From positions 1-51,754 of IMG/VR virus record IMGVR_UViG_3300046488_000201: a stretch of 51,754 nucleotides of DNA, one strand, 5' to 3'. The stretch is from a virus. Of this stretch, positions 7,404 through 15,720 are shown one piece after another; the stretch's first letter is position 1; every line of letters begins with the position of its first letter. The notes below the pieces were generated by a model, which saw nothing but the letters and a program-made list of their open reading frames with translations, ran no database searches and was not told where the DNA came from. A program made the position numbers and the translations under genes.

Positions 7404-9470
7404 TCACTCCACGTAGCCCCAGACGCCACAGGCCGTCGCCGCGTCCAGATAGTTGACTTCCAGCCGATGCGGAGCCCCGTCGAGGACCGCGATGAGCAGG
7501 TCCTCCCACGCCGCCGCCGCCATAGGATCGCTCCCGGTCGCGGCCGTGCCGGTCGCGAGCACTGTCCAGGCCGCGCCGGTCCACGCCGACACCCGTAGCT
7601 GCACCGCCACCGCCGGATCGCTCGTCACCCGACAGGTCTTCACCGTCGCCACGCCGCCCGGGAAATCCGTCGCGCGCAAAACCTTCGGGCGGCTCTCGTA
7701 GACCGGCTGCCAGCCGGTGAGCGGCTCACGGTCCGCCAGGGACCCGCCGAGGTCCGCATACGTGCGGCCCGTGGCCGGCACGGGGGTCGCCGCAACGGTC
7801 GCGCCGCCGCCGCCGGACGCCCCGCCAGAGGCGACCGCGCGCCAATCCTCGAGCGGGCTGCCGCCGAAGGTCCCACCTTTGACTTCGGTCGTCCGATAGA
7901 CGCGTTCGTCGCCGTCCTGCTCCATGTCGACGCCGGTAATCAGGGAGTCGTCATCGACCTCGAGGAGGCTGCAGGCCACATGGTGCGACCGGCCGGGGCG
8001 CAGGCCATCCGTGTCGGTGGAGAACGTGAATTCCTCCACCTCCGCCGAGGTCTGCGCGCGGATGGCATCGGCGAGCGCCTGAGCCGCCGGCAATTCGAGG
8101 CACGCCGCCCGGGTGGCCAGTGCCTCGACGGGCGTCGGCGAGCCTGCATCGGAGATGACCTCGATGGGGTACTGTGCCGTGTATCCGGGCCCGACAATCG
8201 TGACCGCCGCGACGGCCGCGATGTCCCCGTACGTGCTGCTCTCGTAGGCGAGGCGCTGATGACGGAAGTCCCAGCACCAAGTTGCCAAGCCGGGCCACGG
8301 GTCGACGGAAGAATCCCACCAGAAGCAGGGGCCCGAAATGTCGTCGCGACCGGAGACGGCGATCTCATTGGGCCAGACGCCGTAGTAGTTGTCGGTCGGG
8401 ACCGGATAGTCGCAGCGGAAGTAGCGGCGCGTGCCGTCCACCACGGCGTCGGCGCCCGTCCAACTCTGCGTCTTGATGATCTGCGAGCTATCGCCGCACC
8501 GCAGGATGATGTAATCGGCATAGCCCGAATCCGAGTCGTGGATCTCCGGCTCCGGGTCGGCGAGGATGTGACCGTCCATCTCCTCGATCACCCACGCGGC
8601 CGCCTTCGTCCCGGGTGCCCACATCTCGAGGACCATGTCCGGGTCTGATTCGAAGAGCCACGGGGCCACGCCGGCGCCGGCATATTTCGCGATGTCATTC
8701 CAGACATCGATGAGCGGGGCGTTGTCGAACTCGAGCGCCGGGAGCGCAGGACCAGCGACCTGCGCCGGATTCAAGGTGAACCCATAGCGGGCCAGCGGGC
8801 CCGGGGTGAGCGTATGCTGCAGGGCTTGCAGCACGGTCAGGCCTGCCGGCGCCGACCAGGTGAGATGGCAATTACTGAGGTGGATCAGATGGCCGGCCGC
8901 CTGGATGTTCGTCTGCAGCCAGTCGCTGCGCCCGGGCCGCGACGGCGAGGTGATGAGTCCCCCGAACCACTTGACGCCGATCGTCTCGGACGGCAGGGCC
9001 GCAACCGTGGTCGCATCGATGCCCCACGTCGCCGTGACCAGCGAACCCGCGATCCACCGGTCGGCGGCCCCGTGGAGGAACCCATAGACGCGCACCGCGA
9101 CGGCCCCCGGCATGGCGGCCCACCGCATGATGATCGTCGCCGCACCGCCGCCGCCAGCGACGGTGAACGCATATTCCGGCGAAACCCGGATGAACCCGTC
9201 GGCATCATAGGCGACCAGGCGGAAGTACCAGGTGCCGTCCGACACCACGCCGCCCGTGCCCTGGGTGAACAGGATGGGCCCCGGCGCGCGCATGCCGCGA
9301 TAGACAGCCACCGTCTGGCGCTTCCGGGGTCGGAATCCCGCCAGCACGTCTTCGTCACCGAACTGCAGACGGACCTGGTCCGGCTCGTTCTGGCGCCAGG
9401 AGATCTTCAGCTGACCCTGTTCCGCCCAGTCGGTGCGGTCGACGCCGTCGATGAAGCAGATGAAGTTCAT
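7404..9470 (-). CDS. Tail-tip / baseplate hub protein (688 aa)
   Basis: The start MNFICFIDGVDRTDW overlaps the tape-measure stop by ATGA. The N-terminal 100 residues are beta-rich as in the first barrel of hub proteins (ISWRQNEPDQVRLQFGDED). The central part (DVWNDIAKYAGAGVAPWLF) and the region around 470-540 (QTSAEVEEFTFSTDTDGLRPG) resemble gp27-like tail hubs. A Gly/Ala linker and a C-terminal beta domain, possibly carbohydrate-binding, follow. It lies directly downstream of the tape measure and upstream of the fibre, the canonical hub place. Confidence 0.75.
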   Translation of the reverse strand: MNFICFIDGVDRTDWAEQGQLKISWRQNEPDQVRLQFGDEDVLAGFRPRKRQTVAVYRGMRAPGPILFTQGTGGVVSDGTWYFRLVAYDADGFIRVSPEYAFTVAGGGGAATIIMRWAAMPGAVAVRVYGFLHGAADRWIAGSLVTATWGIDATTVAALPSETIGVKWFGGLITSPSRPGRSDWLQTNIQAAGHLIHLSNCHLTWSAPAGLTVLQALQHTLTPGPLARYGFTLNPAQVAGPALPALEFDNAPLIDVWNDIAKYAGAGVAPWLFESDPDMVLEMWAPGTKAAAWVIEEMDGHILADPEPEIHDSDSGYADYIILRCGDSSQIIKTQSWTGADAVVDGTRRYFRCDYPVPTDNYYGVWPNEIAVSGRDDISGPCFWWDSSVDPWPGLATWCWDFRHQRLAYESSTYGDIAAVAAVTIVGPGYTAQYPIEVISDAGSPTPVEALATRAACLELPAAQALADAIRAQTSAEVEEFTFSTDTDGLRPGRSHHVACSLLEVDDDSLITGVDMEQDGDERVYRTTEVKGGTFGGSPLEDWRAVASGGASGGGGATVAATPVPATGRTYADLGGSLADREPLTGWQPVYESRPKVLRATDFPGGVATVKTCRVTSDPAVAVQLRVSAWTGAAWTVLATGTAATGSDPMAAAAWEDLLIAVLDGAPHRLEVNYLDAATACGVWGYVE

Positions 9471-12400
9471 CGGGGCGGCCTCACACCGCGATTGCCGATG
9501 CGACTCCAAAACCGGTTTGCGATGAACCGGACGAGGACCTCTTCGTCGACCTTCGCTTCGAAGGTCACGTCACCGCTGTCGGAGGGTCCAGTCGGCAGCA
9601 TCCCGGCGCGCAGCGCCTCGACGTTCGCGAGCCCGCCCCAGCGCGCGACGTCCGCGCGCGACCAGATGTCCTCGCCGGTCTGCGCGATGACGGGCACCTC
9701 GCCGAGCGCGAGGCCGGCGTGCGCCGTGACGACCCGCCCGAGGTGACCGAAGTAACTGCCGCCGGCGTAGTCCATGACGCGGCCGCCCACGTGGTAGCGT
9801 CGGGACCCGTCCGGGGACGTCGTCTCTCCCGGGATGGTCTCGATGGCCGGCCCGAGCCGTCCGGCGATCGTGTCGGAGAGATGGTTGACGGAATCGACGA
9901 TGTCTTTCCCGACGCCCTTGAACACGTCACCGAGATCCTGGCTGTTGTCGGTGATCAGTCCGTAGGCCTTCGCCTGGTCGATGAGCTTCTGCGTGTTCTC
10001 ATCGATCGGCGTGCCCATCTTCTCGTGCGCGTCGTAGACCGCCTGCAGGCCGCCCTTGATCTGCGCGAGCGCCTGCGACTCGGTCAGGCCCGCCGCCGTC
10101 AGCTTGTCGTAGTTGTCGACGCCCTGCTGCTGCATGGAGAGCAGCGCATCGCTGTCGGTCACGCCGAGATTCACCATCGCCGCGTACGTCGTGCCCCAGG
10201 ATGTCTCGGCCGCGGCCAGTTCCTTGTTGGCGGTGAGTTTCGCCCGGAGCGCGATGAGTTCCTGGACGCCGGCGTTCTTCGACTCGACACCGAGGTTCTG
10301 CTCGATCGAGACGAGGCCGTCGAGCGCCGGGGCGAGCTCGTCGAGCAGCGTGAGTTGGTCGAGGCCCTTGGCGATGCCGGCGTTGAAGGAGGCCAGGACG
10401 GACTGGCCGACGCGGTCGAGCGACGCCTGCGACGCCTGCGCCCCGGCCGCCTGCGTGTCGAGCAGGCCGTTCAGTTTCCCGACTTCGGCCTGGTAGTCCT
10501 TCGAGAACTGATTCTGCCCCTGCTGCGCCAGCGTGAGGTTGACGACCGCCAGGCGCCACTCGTCGGTCCCCGACTTGCCCGCGGCCACCAGGTCGTCGAC
10601 GTCCTGCTGTGCCTTCGTGACGGCCGCGTTCTGCTCGAGGATCCCCTGCAGGACCTCGGGGCTCCCGATCTGTTTGTTCAGGTCGTCGATGACCTTGCGC
10701 TGGGCCGCAATCTGATCCCCCAGCGTGCCGTATTGCGTGGTCAGCGGACCGAGTTGCGACGCTAACCCGGTGCCGATCGTCGTGACCTGGTCGTTCAGCA
10801 CCGCGTTCACGGACTCGAGGTCCAACTTGAATCGGCGCGCCAGCGTCATCAGGTCCTGGAACTGCTGCGACCAGACCCCGCCTTCCTTCGTGACGACCTC
10901 GGTCAGCTTCGGGAAGACGTCGTCGAAGGTCTTCTGCAGGTCGTCCGCGGTGTAATGGGCGTTCCAGGACTGCACCGCGAACGCGTCGTGCAAGGCTGCG
11001 GTCCATTTCGCCAGGTTCTTTTTGGTCACCCCGCCGGTGTCGTCGATCACTTTCGCCATCAACTGGAACGTGGCGGCCACTTCGTCGCCCGCCTGGTGCG
11101 CGGCCTCGGTTAGCTGGTTCTTCATCGCCTCCGAGATGGTCACGCCCCATTCGCGGCCGATCGTCTTCGCGGCGTCCTTGCCGGCCTTCGTCTGCCACTT
11201 GATCGCGAGGTCGATGATGCTCCCGGCGGCCGACCCGATCGCCGCGCCAGCCGCGCTGCCCACGGCGCCGCCGAGCGTGGACCCGATCGCCTCCCCGATC
11301 TTCTGGCCGATGTATTTGCCGAGGGCCGCGCCGAGCACGGAGCCGACCGCCGACGCGACGCCCTTGGCTGCGCCCACGAGTCCGCCGCCGCTGGTCAGCG
11401 CGCTCACGACGATGTCCGGGATGCTCTTGAGCGTCTTGATGAGGTCGACTTCAAGCTGGTCGCCTATCTTTCCGGTCGCGTTGGCTTGGGCCTGCAGGCT
11501 CGCGATCCAGGCCTCGCCGACCTGGTCAGCGGTGTATTCGCCCGAATCGCGCATCGCCTCGTAATCGCGTTTGGCCTGGTCTGCGGTGCGCTGTAGTTCG
11601 GCGCGCGTGACGATGCCCTGCGCCCGCATGCGCTCTTCGATGGTGCTGGCGGTCCCGTTGGCCAAGTCGCGTTCGTGCTGGTAGTAGTCGGTCGCCGCCT
11701 TGTGCGCGACGCCGTAGGACCACGGGGCGAGAATCGACAGCACTTTCAACTGGCGTTCGGTCGCCTGTTCCTCGCGGTCAATCTGCGCCAGGCGCGCGTC
11801 CGTGGCGGTCTTGGTCGCGTCTGAGAGTTTGTCCTGGAGGTCCGTGCCAACCTTCAGGGCGGACATGCCGGCTTCGACCTGCGCGGTCGTCAACGCCGCG
11901 GCGGCTTCCCGTTGCGCCTTGTCGCCCTCGAGCACCGCGGCGGCCACTTCCTTCTGTGCGGTGATCTGACCCTTGGCCCACGCGTCCTCGGCTGCGGTCT
12001 CGGCCTTCACGCGCTCGACGGCGATCTCGGTCGCCTTCGCGATCGTCTCGTCGCCGATCCCCATCGCGTGGAGGTTGCCGATCCGGATCTTCTCCTTGTC
12101 GCTCAGTTCGACGTGGGCCCGCGCGATCTCGCGCAGTGCATCCTGGTGCTGTTTCTCCTTCTGCGCGGCTTCGTCCAGGGCCTTGACGTATTTGCTGACC
12201 GCCCCGATCGGCTTGTCGAGGGTCGTCGCGATCTCCGCCTCACCGACGTTCGCTTCGTGCATGACGCGCACGTGCTCGCGATCGGCGGCCGTCAAGGGGA
12301 TCAGCGCCTCGTCGCGCAGGGCCTGAAGCCGCTTCTGGAGCAGCTCCTCGTCCGTCATCGCGTGCTCGGCGCCAGCCGCGACGTCGCGCACCGCGTCCGC

Positions 12401-13327
12401 GTTGATCTTGAATGCGCCCGCGACCGCGAGCAGGCCCTCGGCTTGCTGCTTCGCCTGATTCTTGTCGGGCGCGATCGGCGTTCCGGGCTGCCCGGGTTGT
12501 CGGAGCAGGCCCTGCCGTCCGGATGGCGGTGGGGTGTTCCCGAGATGGAGCAGACGCAGGACGTCGGCATAGGCATCGACCGCGCCCGCCTTCACCTGGC
12601 CGAGCATCACGCCGAATTGCTCACCGAGGTTGTGGACGCGCGTGATGGACTCGTCCGAAGCCACCAGCCCCATCTGCTCGGCGAATTGCTTGGCCTCCGG
12701 CAGGCCGGACTTGATGAGCGCCATCAACTGGCTGGCGCCGCGCCCGAAGAGTTCCTGCGCGAGCTTCATCTGGGTCAGCGGATTCGCGACGTTCTTCACC
12801 GCGGCGGCGACTTTGTCGAAGATCTCATCGGGGGAGAGCGTGCGCAATTGCTTGACGTTCAGACCCAGACTCTGCACCGCCGCGGTCGCCTTGGCATCCC
12901 CGTCCGCGATCCGCCGCGACAGCTGGAACATGCCGTTCGACATGGTCTCCATGTCGATGCCGACGCTCTTGCCCGCCGCGCCATACTCCTGCACGGCCTT
13001 CATGGAGACGCCATAGGCCATGGCCGTGTTGTAGATGGTGTCCGCGTACTCGGTCAGTCGCTTCGCACCCTCGATCGCGCCTTCGAACGAGAGCGCGACG
13101 CCGAACGCGCCGGCGATCTTCGTGACGACCCCAAACGTCCCGCCGAGGCCGGAGGTCAGATCGCCGAGTTTCCCCTGCTGCTGGCCGGCGCGCTCGGCTG
13201 ACTGGCTGGTGTGATCGAAGGTGGTCCCCAGATCCTTGCCGGCAGTCTTCGCCGCGGCGAGGTCCGCAAAGAACTTCGCCCCGTCTGTTTTCAGTTCGAG
13301 GACCGCTTGGCCGAGGGTCTCGCTCAC
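9467..13327 (-). CDS. Tail tape measure protein (1286 aa)
   Basis: The longest gene in the window begins with a helical head (SETLGQAVLELKTDGAKFFADLAAAK) that contains ordinary tape-measure N-terminal motifs. Long coiled-coil stretches follow, and around residues 640-720 a Gly/Ala-rich membrane-like zone (GAALGKYIGQKIGEAIGS). The start is GTG; GTGA overlaps the stop of the frameshifted chaperone. In siphoviruses the tape-measure length sets tail length, so roughly 190 nm would be expected at 0.15 nm per residue. It comes right after G/GT, as in lambda H. Confidence 0.92.
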   Translation of the reverse strand: MSETLGQAVLELKTDGAKFFADLAAAKTAGKDLGTTFDHTSQSAERAGQQQGKLGDLTSGLGGTFGVVTKIAGAFGVALSFEGAIEGAKRLTEYADTIYNTAMAYGVSMKAVQEYGAAGKSVGIDMETMSNGMFQLSRRIADGDAKATAAVQSLGLNVKQLRTLSPDEIFDKVAAAVKNVANPLTQMKLAQELFGRGASQLMALIKSGLPEAKQFAEQMGLVASDESITRVHNLGEQFGVMLGQVKAGAVDAYADVLRLLHLGNTPPPSGRQGLLRQPGQPGTPIAPDKNQAKQQAEGLLAVAGAFKINADAVRDVAAGAEHAMTDEELLQKRLQALRDEALIPLTAADREHVRVMHEANVGEAEIATTLDKPIGAVSKYVKALDEAAQKEKQHQDALREIARAHVELSDKEKIRIGNLHAMGIGDETIAKATEIAVERVKAETAAEDAWAKGQITAQKEVAAAVLEGDKAQREAAAALTTAQVEAGMSALKVGTDLQDKLSDATKTATDARLAQIDREEQATERQLKVLSILAPWSYGVAHKAATDYYQHERDLANGTASTIEERMRAQGIVTRAELQRTADQAKRDYEAMRDSGEYTADQVGEAWIASLQAQANATGKIGDQLEVDLIKTLKSIPDIVVSALTSGGGLVGAAKGVASAVGSVLGAALGKYIGQKIGEAIGSTLGGAVGSAAGAAIGSAAGSIIDLAIKWQTKAGKDAAKTIGREWGVTISEAMKNQLTEAAHQAGDEVAATFQLMAKVIDDTGGVTKKNLAKWTAALHDAFAVQSWNAHYTADDLQKTFDDVFPKLTEVVTKEGGVWSQQFQDLMTLARRFKLDLESVNAVLNDQVTTIGTGLASQLGPLTTQYGTLGDQIAAQRKVIDDLNKQIGSPEVLQGILEQNAAVTKAQQDVDDLVAAGKSGTDEWRLAVVNLTLAQQGQNQFSKDYQAEVGKLNGLLDTQAAGAQASQASLDRVGQSVLASFNAGIAKGLDQLTLLDELAPALDGLVSIEQNLGVESKNAGVQELIALRAKLTANKELAAAETSWGTTYAAMVNLGVTDSDALLSMQQQGVDNYDKLTAAGLTESQALAQIKGGLQAVYDAHEKMGTPIDENTQKLIDQAKAYGLITDNSQDLGDVFKGVGKDIVDSVNHLSDTIAGRLGPAIETIPGETTSPDGSRRYHVGGRVMDYAGGSYFGHLGRVVTAHAGLALGEVPVIAQTGEDIWSRADVARWGGLANVEALRAGMLPTGPSDSGDVTFEAKVDEEVLVRFIANRFWSRIGNRGVRPPR

Positions 13328-14030
13328 GGCTTGGACCTCCGCCGCACTCCGATGCCGATGCCCGCCAGCGCCGCCGGCGAGGGCGCGGGCCGGCCCGCTC
13401 CGTGCCCCGCCTCGCCCTTCGCCAGCCGCGCCCAGGCCTGGACCAGTTCCCGCTGGGCGCCCTGTTTCATCGCGCCGCTGCCCGCCGCCGTCCGCTGCAC
13501 GGCCGCCAGGGACTCATCCGCCTCGAGGCGCGGCAGCATGACGAGGTGCGCGTGCACGACGGCGCGCGGAACCTCGGTCAGCCACTGCATCGGATTGCCT
13601 CCGTAGAACCGCACCAGCCGCGGAATCAGTTCGCCCCAGTCAGTCCGTCGCTCACCGCCGGCGTCTCGGCCGGATCGCCCGCCACGGCGGCGACCATCGG
13701 CTCGGACGCCGAGGGCGTCGGCGGCTGGGGCCGGAAAAAAACCTGCAGGATCTGCGACCGCTGCCGATCGGTCAGCCGCCGATGCACCTCGTCGGGCGCG
13801 ATCAGCACCGCGCGGCAACGCGCGTCGAGCAGCCGGCTCATCTCCGCGTCCTGCTCCTCCGTCAGCGAGTCCGCCGCGAGGAGCGCGTTGATCTGATCGG
13901 CCTGCCGATCGAAGCGCGTCTCGTGAGCGATCGGCAGTTCGCCGAGGTTGCGCAACTCGTAGGGCGCGCTGTCAATCCGGACGATCGCCCGCGTGAACAG
14001 GGTATTGAGGTCGAGGACCGGGTCGGCCAT
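13324..14030 (-). CDS. Tail assembly chaperone GT fusion made by -1 frameshift (about 235 aa)
   Basis: Ribosomes that start at 14030 and slip back one base at TTTTTTC (13734-13740) continue into the overlapping frame and stop at 13324. The first 99 residues equal the G protein through LQVFF. About 136 residues follow: a Pro/Arg-rich linker, then a T domain with WGELIPRLVRFYGGNPMQW and a basic Ala-rich end. There is no good start codon for the T frame alone. Lambda G/GT and many relatives use the same scheme before the tape measure, where GT recruits the tape measure and tail tube protein. Confidence 0.8.
13626..14030 (-). CDS. Tail assembly chaperone G (134 aa)
   Basis: The unshifted product begins MADPVLDLNTLFTRAIVRID and is mostly helical with a short proline-rich tail. 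GGAG lies 7 bases before ATG 14030, which sets the start against a longer frame. It precedes the tape measure and shares its 5' part with the GT product. It should act in the cytoplasm during tail assembly and be absent from the virion, as for lambda gpG. Confidence 0.8.
   Translation of the reverse strand: MADPVLDLNTLFTRAIVRIDSAPYELRNLGELPIAHETRFDRQADQINALLAADSLTEEQDAEMSRLLDARCRAVLIAPDEVHRRLTDRQRSQILQVFFRPQPPTPSASEPMVAAVAGDPAETPAVSDGLTGAN
13734..13740 (-). promoter_or_regulatory. Programmed -1 ribosomal frameshift site TTTTTTC
   Basis: Read on the minus strand, the frame is GTT TTT TTC CGG, which contains the classic slippery heptamer T-TTT-TTC. Slipping back one base gives TTT TTT CCG and joins the G frame to the T frame. 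It is the only 7-T run seen in an otherwise GC-rich coding region. Confidence 0.8.
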
Positions 14031-14223
14031 GGATTGCTCCTTCGCCGTCTGGCTGCACGAGGACGAGGCCGATGCCCAGACGCTGGCATTCGGCCTCCAG
14101 GGTGACGAGGGCGGCCTGCGCCGCCCCCAGTTGCTCACGATGCCGCTTGATCGCCGACTTGTGCCCGGCCACCTCCGCCCGGAGGCTCATCACGCGGCCG
14201 GGTAACTCGTCTCTGAGCGCCAT
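13972..14223 (-). CDS. Small coiled-coil protein before the chaperones (83 aa)
   Basis: The first 50 residues form a plausible coiled coil (LRAEVAGHKSAIKRHREQLG, AALVTLEAECQRLG). It overlaps the G gene by 59 bases, which is long, so it may be spurious. AGGAGG is 13 bases before the ATG, far for a ribosome site. The direction and place match the operon. No family is recognised. Confidence 0.4.
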   Translation of the reverse strand: MALRDELPGRVMSLRAEVAGHKSAIKRHREQLGAAQAALVTLEAECQRLGIGLVLVQPDGEGAIHGRPGPRPQYPVHAGDRPD

Positions 14224-14336
14224 AACCTTCGGCGGCCTCCTGCATCCGGCCGGACGGACGATGCGGTGGCGCCCGGTGATACACTGGACGTTCCCGCTAC
14301 GGCTCCCCGCGCCCTCTCCCCAGACTGCGAGGTTCT

Positions 14337-15182
14337 ATGTCTCCCTCTGTCCAGGCGCCCGCCGTCTCTCCGCCCACCGACTTCCAGACGTTCCTCGTGC
14401 TCGAGAAGGGCCTGCAGCCGGTGACCGTGCGCAACCACGTGCGCGCGATCGCCCGCATCGAACGGCGAACCGGCCCGCTCTCGCTGTCCGTCGCGCAAGC
14501 CTTCGTGGCCAGCCTCTACCAGTCGACGGCCAGCTACAGCCACAAGAGCAACAGCGTCACGTCGATCGAGCACTACCTCGAGTACTTGGGCACGCCGCAC
14601 CGGTTCCACCGGCAGCGCAAACCGCGGCCGCTCGTCGTCCAGGTGCTCTCCGAGGCCGAGATCGCCAGCCTCGTCTTCGTCTGCCGCACCGTCCGGGAGA
14701 AAGCGATGGTCGCGCTCCTGGCGCACTCGGGCGTCCGGCCGAAGGAACTCTGCCAACTGCGCTCGTGCGACGTCGACACGACGCACAACCAACTGCGCAT
14801 CATCCAGGGCAAGGGGCTGAAGGACGGCGTCATCCACATTCCAGCCGCATGCGTGCAAGTGCTCCGGGACTACCTGGTCGAATCCCACCGGGCGCCGGGC
14901 GACTTCCTGTTCGTGACCCACCGCGACGGCCATCCCTACACCCAACTGGCGCTGCGCAAGTTGATTCGACGGGTCGGCAAGCGCGCGGGTATCGCGCGCC
15001 GGATTTACCCCTACCTGCTCCGCCACAGCCTGGCGACGCACATGATCAGCCGAGGCGCGCCACTGCTTGCGGTCAAGCAGCAACTGCGGCACGCCTATCT
15101 GGAGACCACCTGGCATTACGTCGCCTCGCTGGGGTATGACCCGGAATCGCAATTCGACCGCTTCTTCCCGTCCTACCTCTGA
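14337..15182 (+). CDS. Second tyrosine recombinase, XerC/D-like (281 aa)
   Basis: The N-terminal core-binding domain spans about residues 14-90. The catalytic part has Arg in HSGVRPKEL, Lys near IQGKGLKDG, YLLRHSLATH (the first His of HxxR is Tyr here), His in LRHAYLETT and nucleophile Tyr in WHYVAS. GAGG precedes the ATG. It points opposite to the late operon, lies between the chaperones and the retroelement, and is followed by its own hairpin terminator. The domain order and compact size fit Xer-type enzymes. Possible jobs are dimer resolution, an inversion switch or an inserted element; no flanking inverted repeats were found by eye. Confidence 0.85.
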   Translation: MSPSVQAPAVSPPTDFQTFLVLEKGLQPVTVRNHVRAIARIERRTGPLSLSVAQAFVASLYQSTASYSHKSNSVTSIEHYLEYLGTPHRFHRQRKPRPLVVQVLSEAEIASLVFVCRTVREKAMVALLAHSGVRPKELCQLRSCDVDTTHNQLRIIQGKGLKDGVIHIPAACVQVLRDYLVESHRAPGDFLFVTHRDGHPYTQLALRKLIRRVGKRAGIARRIYPYLLRHSLATHMISRGAPLLAVKQQLRHAYLETTWHYVASLGYDPESQFDRFFPSYL

Positions 15183-15192
15183 CCCGCGTCAC

Positions 15193-15221
15193 GAGCCTGG
15201 CGCCCCATCAGCGCTGGGCTC
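15193..15221 (+). terminator. Terminator hairpin after the second recombinase
   Basis: An 11-bp stem (GAGCCTGGCGC / GCGCTGGGCTC, two G-T pairs) has loop CCCATCA and is followed by GTTCTCATCTCC. It lies 10 bases past the recombinase stop. The core GGCGCCCCATCAGCGC recurs exactly at 49528-49543. Confidence 0.6.
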
Positions 15222-15309
15222 GTTCTCATCTCCCGAGTGGCCCAGCCGAATCTCGTAGACCCACGGCCGCGCCGTGCGGCGCCTGCGCAGTCGCACCACG
15301 CGCCACCAC

Positions 15310-15720
15310 CTACGCGAGCCCAAGAGCCACGCGCTGCGCCTTTCCCCACGCCCGGCACGCCTTCACGTGCTGGAGATACTCGTCGTAGTCGGCCCCGGCC
15401 AGCACGCTTTCTCGGAGCATCTGCAGCTCGTCGTTGAGGTCGTACTTTTCGCGGATGCGCTCGACCACCCGCTGGTTGATGAGCCGCACGTGTGGGCTGC
15501 GTGCCTTGATCGCCTTGATGACGGCCGGCGTCAGCGCGGTGGACACCGGAGCGATACTGGTCGGCTGCTCGGGCAGCGTCACGCCGTCGGGCACGTGGAC
15601 GTAGGTCGTGCCGTCGATGGTCGCCAGTTCGGTTCCGACCGGATGGCCGTCGCCGTCAACAGGCAGCCGCAGTTCCACCGACCGCACTGCATCGATAGAT
15701 TTCTGGTACGCGAGGATCAT
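15310..15720 (-). CDS. Hypothetical protein downstream of the reverse transcriptase (136 aa)
   Basis: It starts MILAYQKSIDAVRSVELRLP and has a small beta part (GTTYVHVPDGVTLPEQP). The helical C-terminus (IREKYDLNDELQMLRES, then DEYLQHVKACRAWGKAQ) recalls the ends of tail-fibre assembly or DUF4376-like phage proteins. The start lies inside the last 65 bases of the reverse transcriptase gene, so expression is linked to it. It may be an accessory tail-fibre chaperone or a DGR accessory protein; neither is certain. Confidence 0.6.
   Translation of the reverse strand: MILAYQKSIDAVRSVELRLPVDGDGHPVGTELATIDGTTYVHVPDGVTLPEQPTSIAPVSTALTPAVIKAIKARSPHVRLINQRVVERIREKYDLNDELQMLRESVLAGADYDEYLQHVKACRAWGKAQRVALGLA

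Noticed and set aside
14337-15182. The second recombinase as the main integrase
   Set aside because: It lacks an arm-binding domain and is not next to attP; the enzyme at 50714-51754 is next to attP when the ends are joined.
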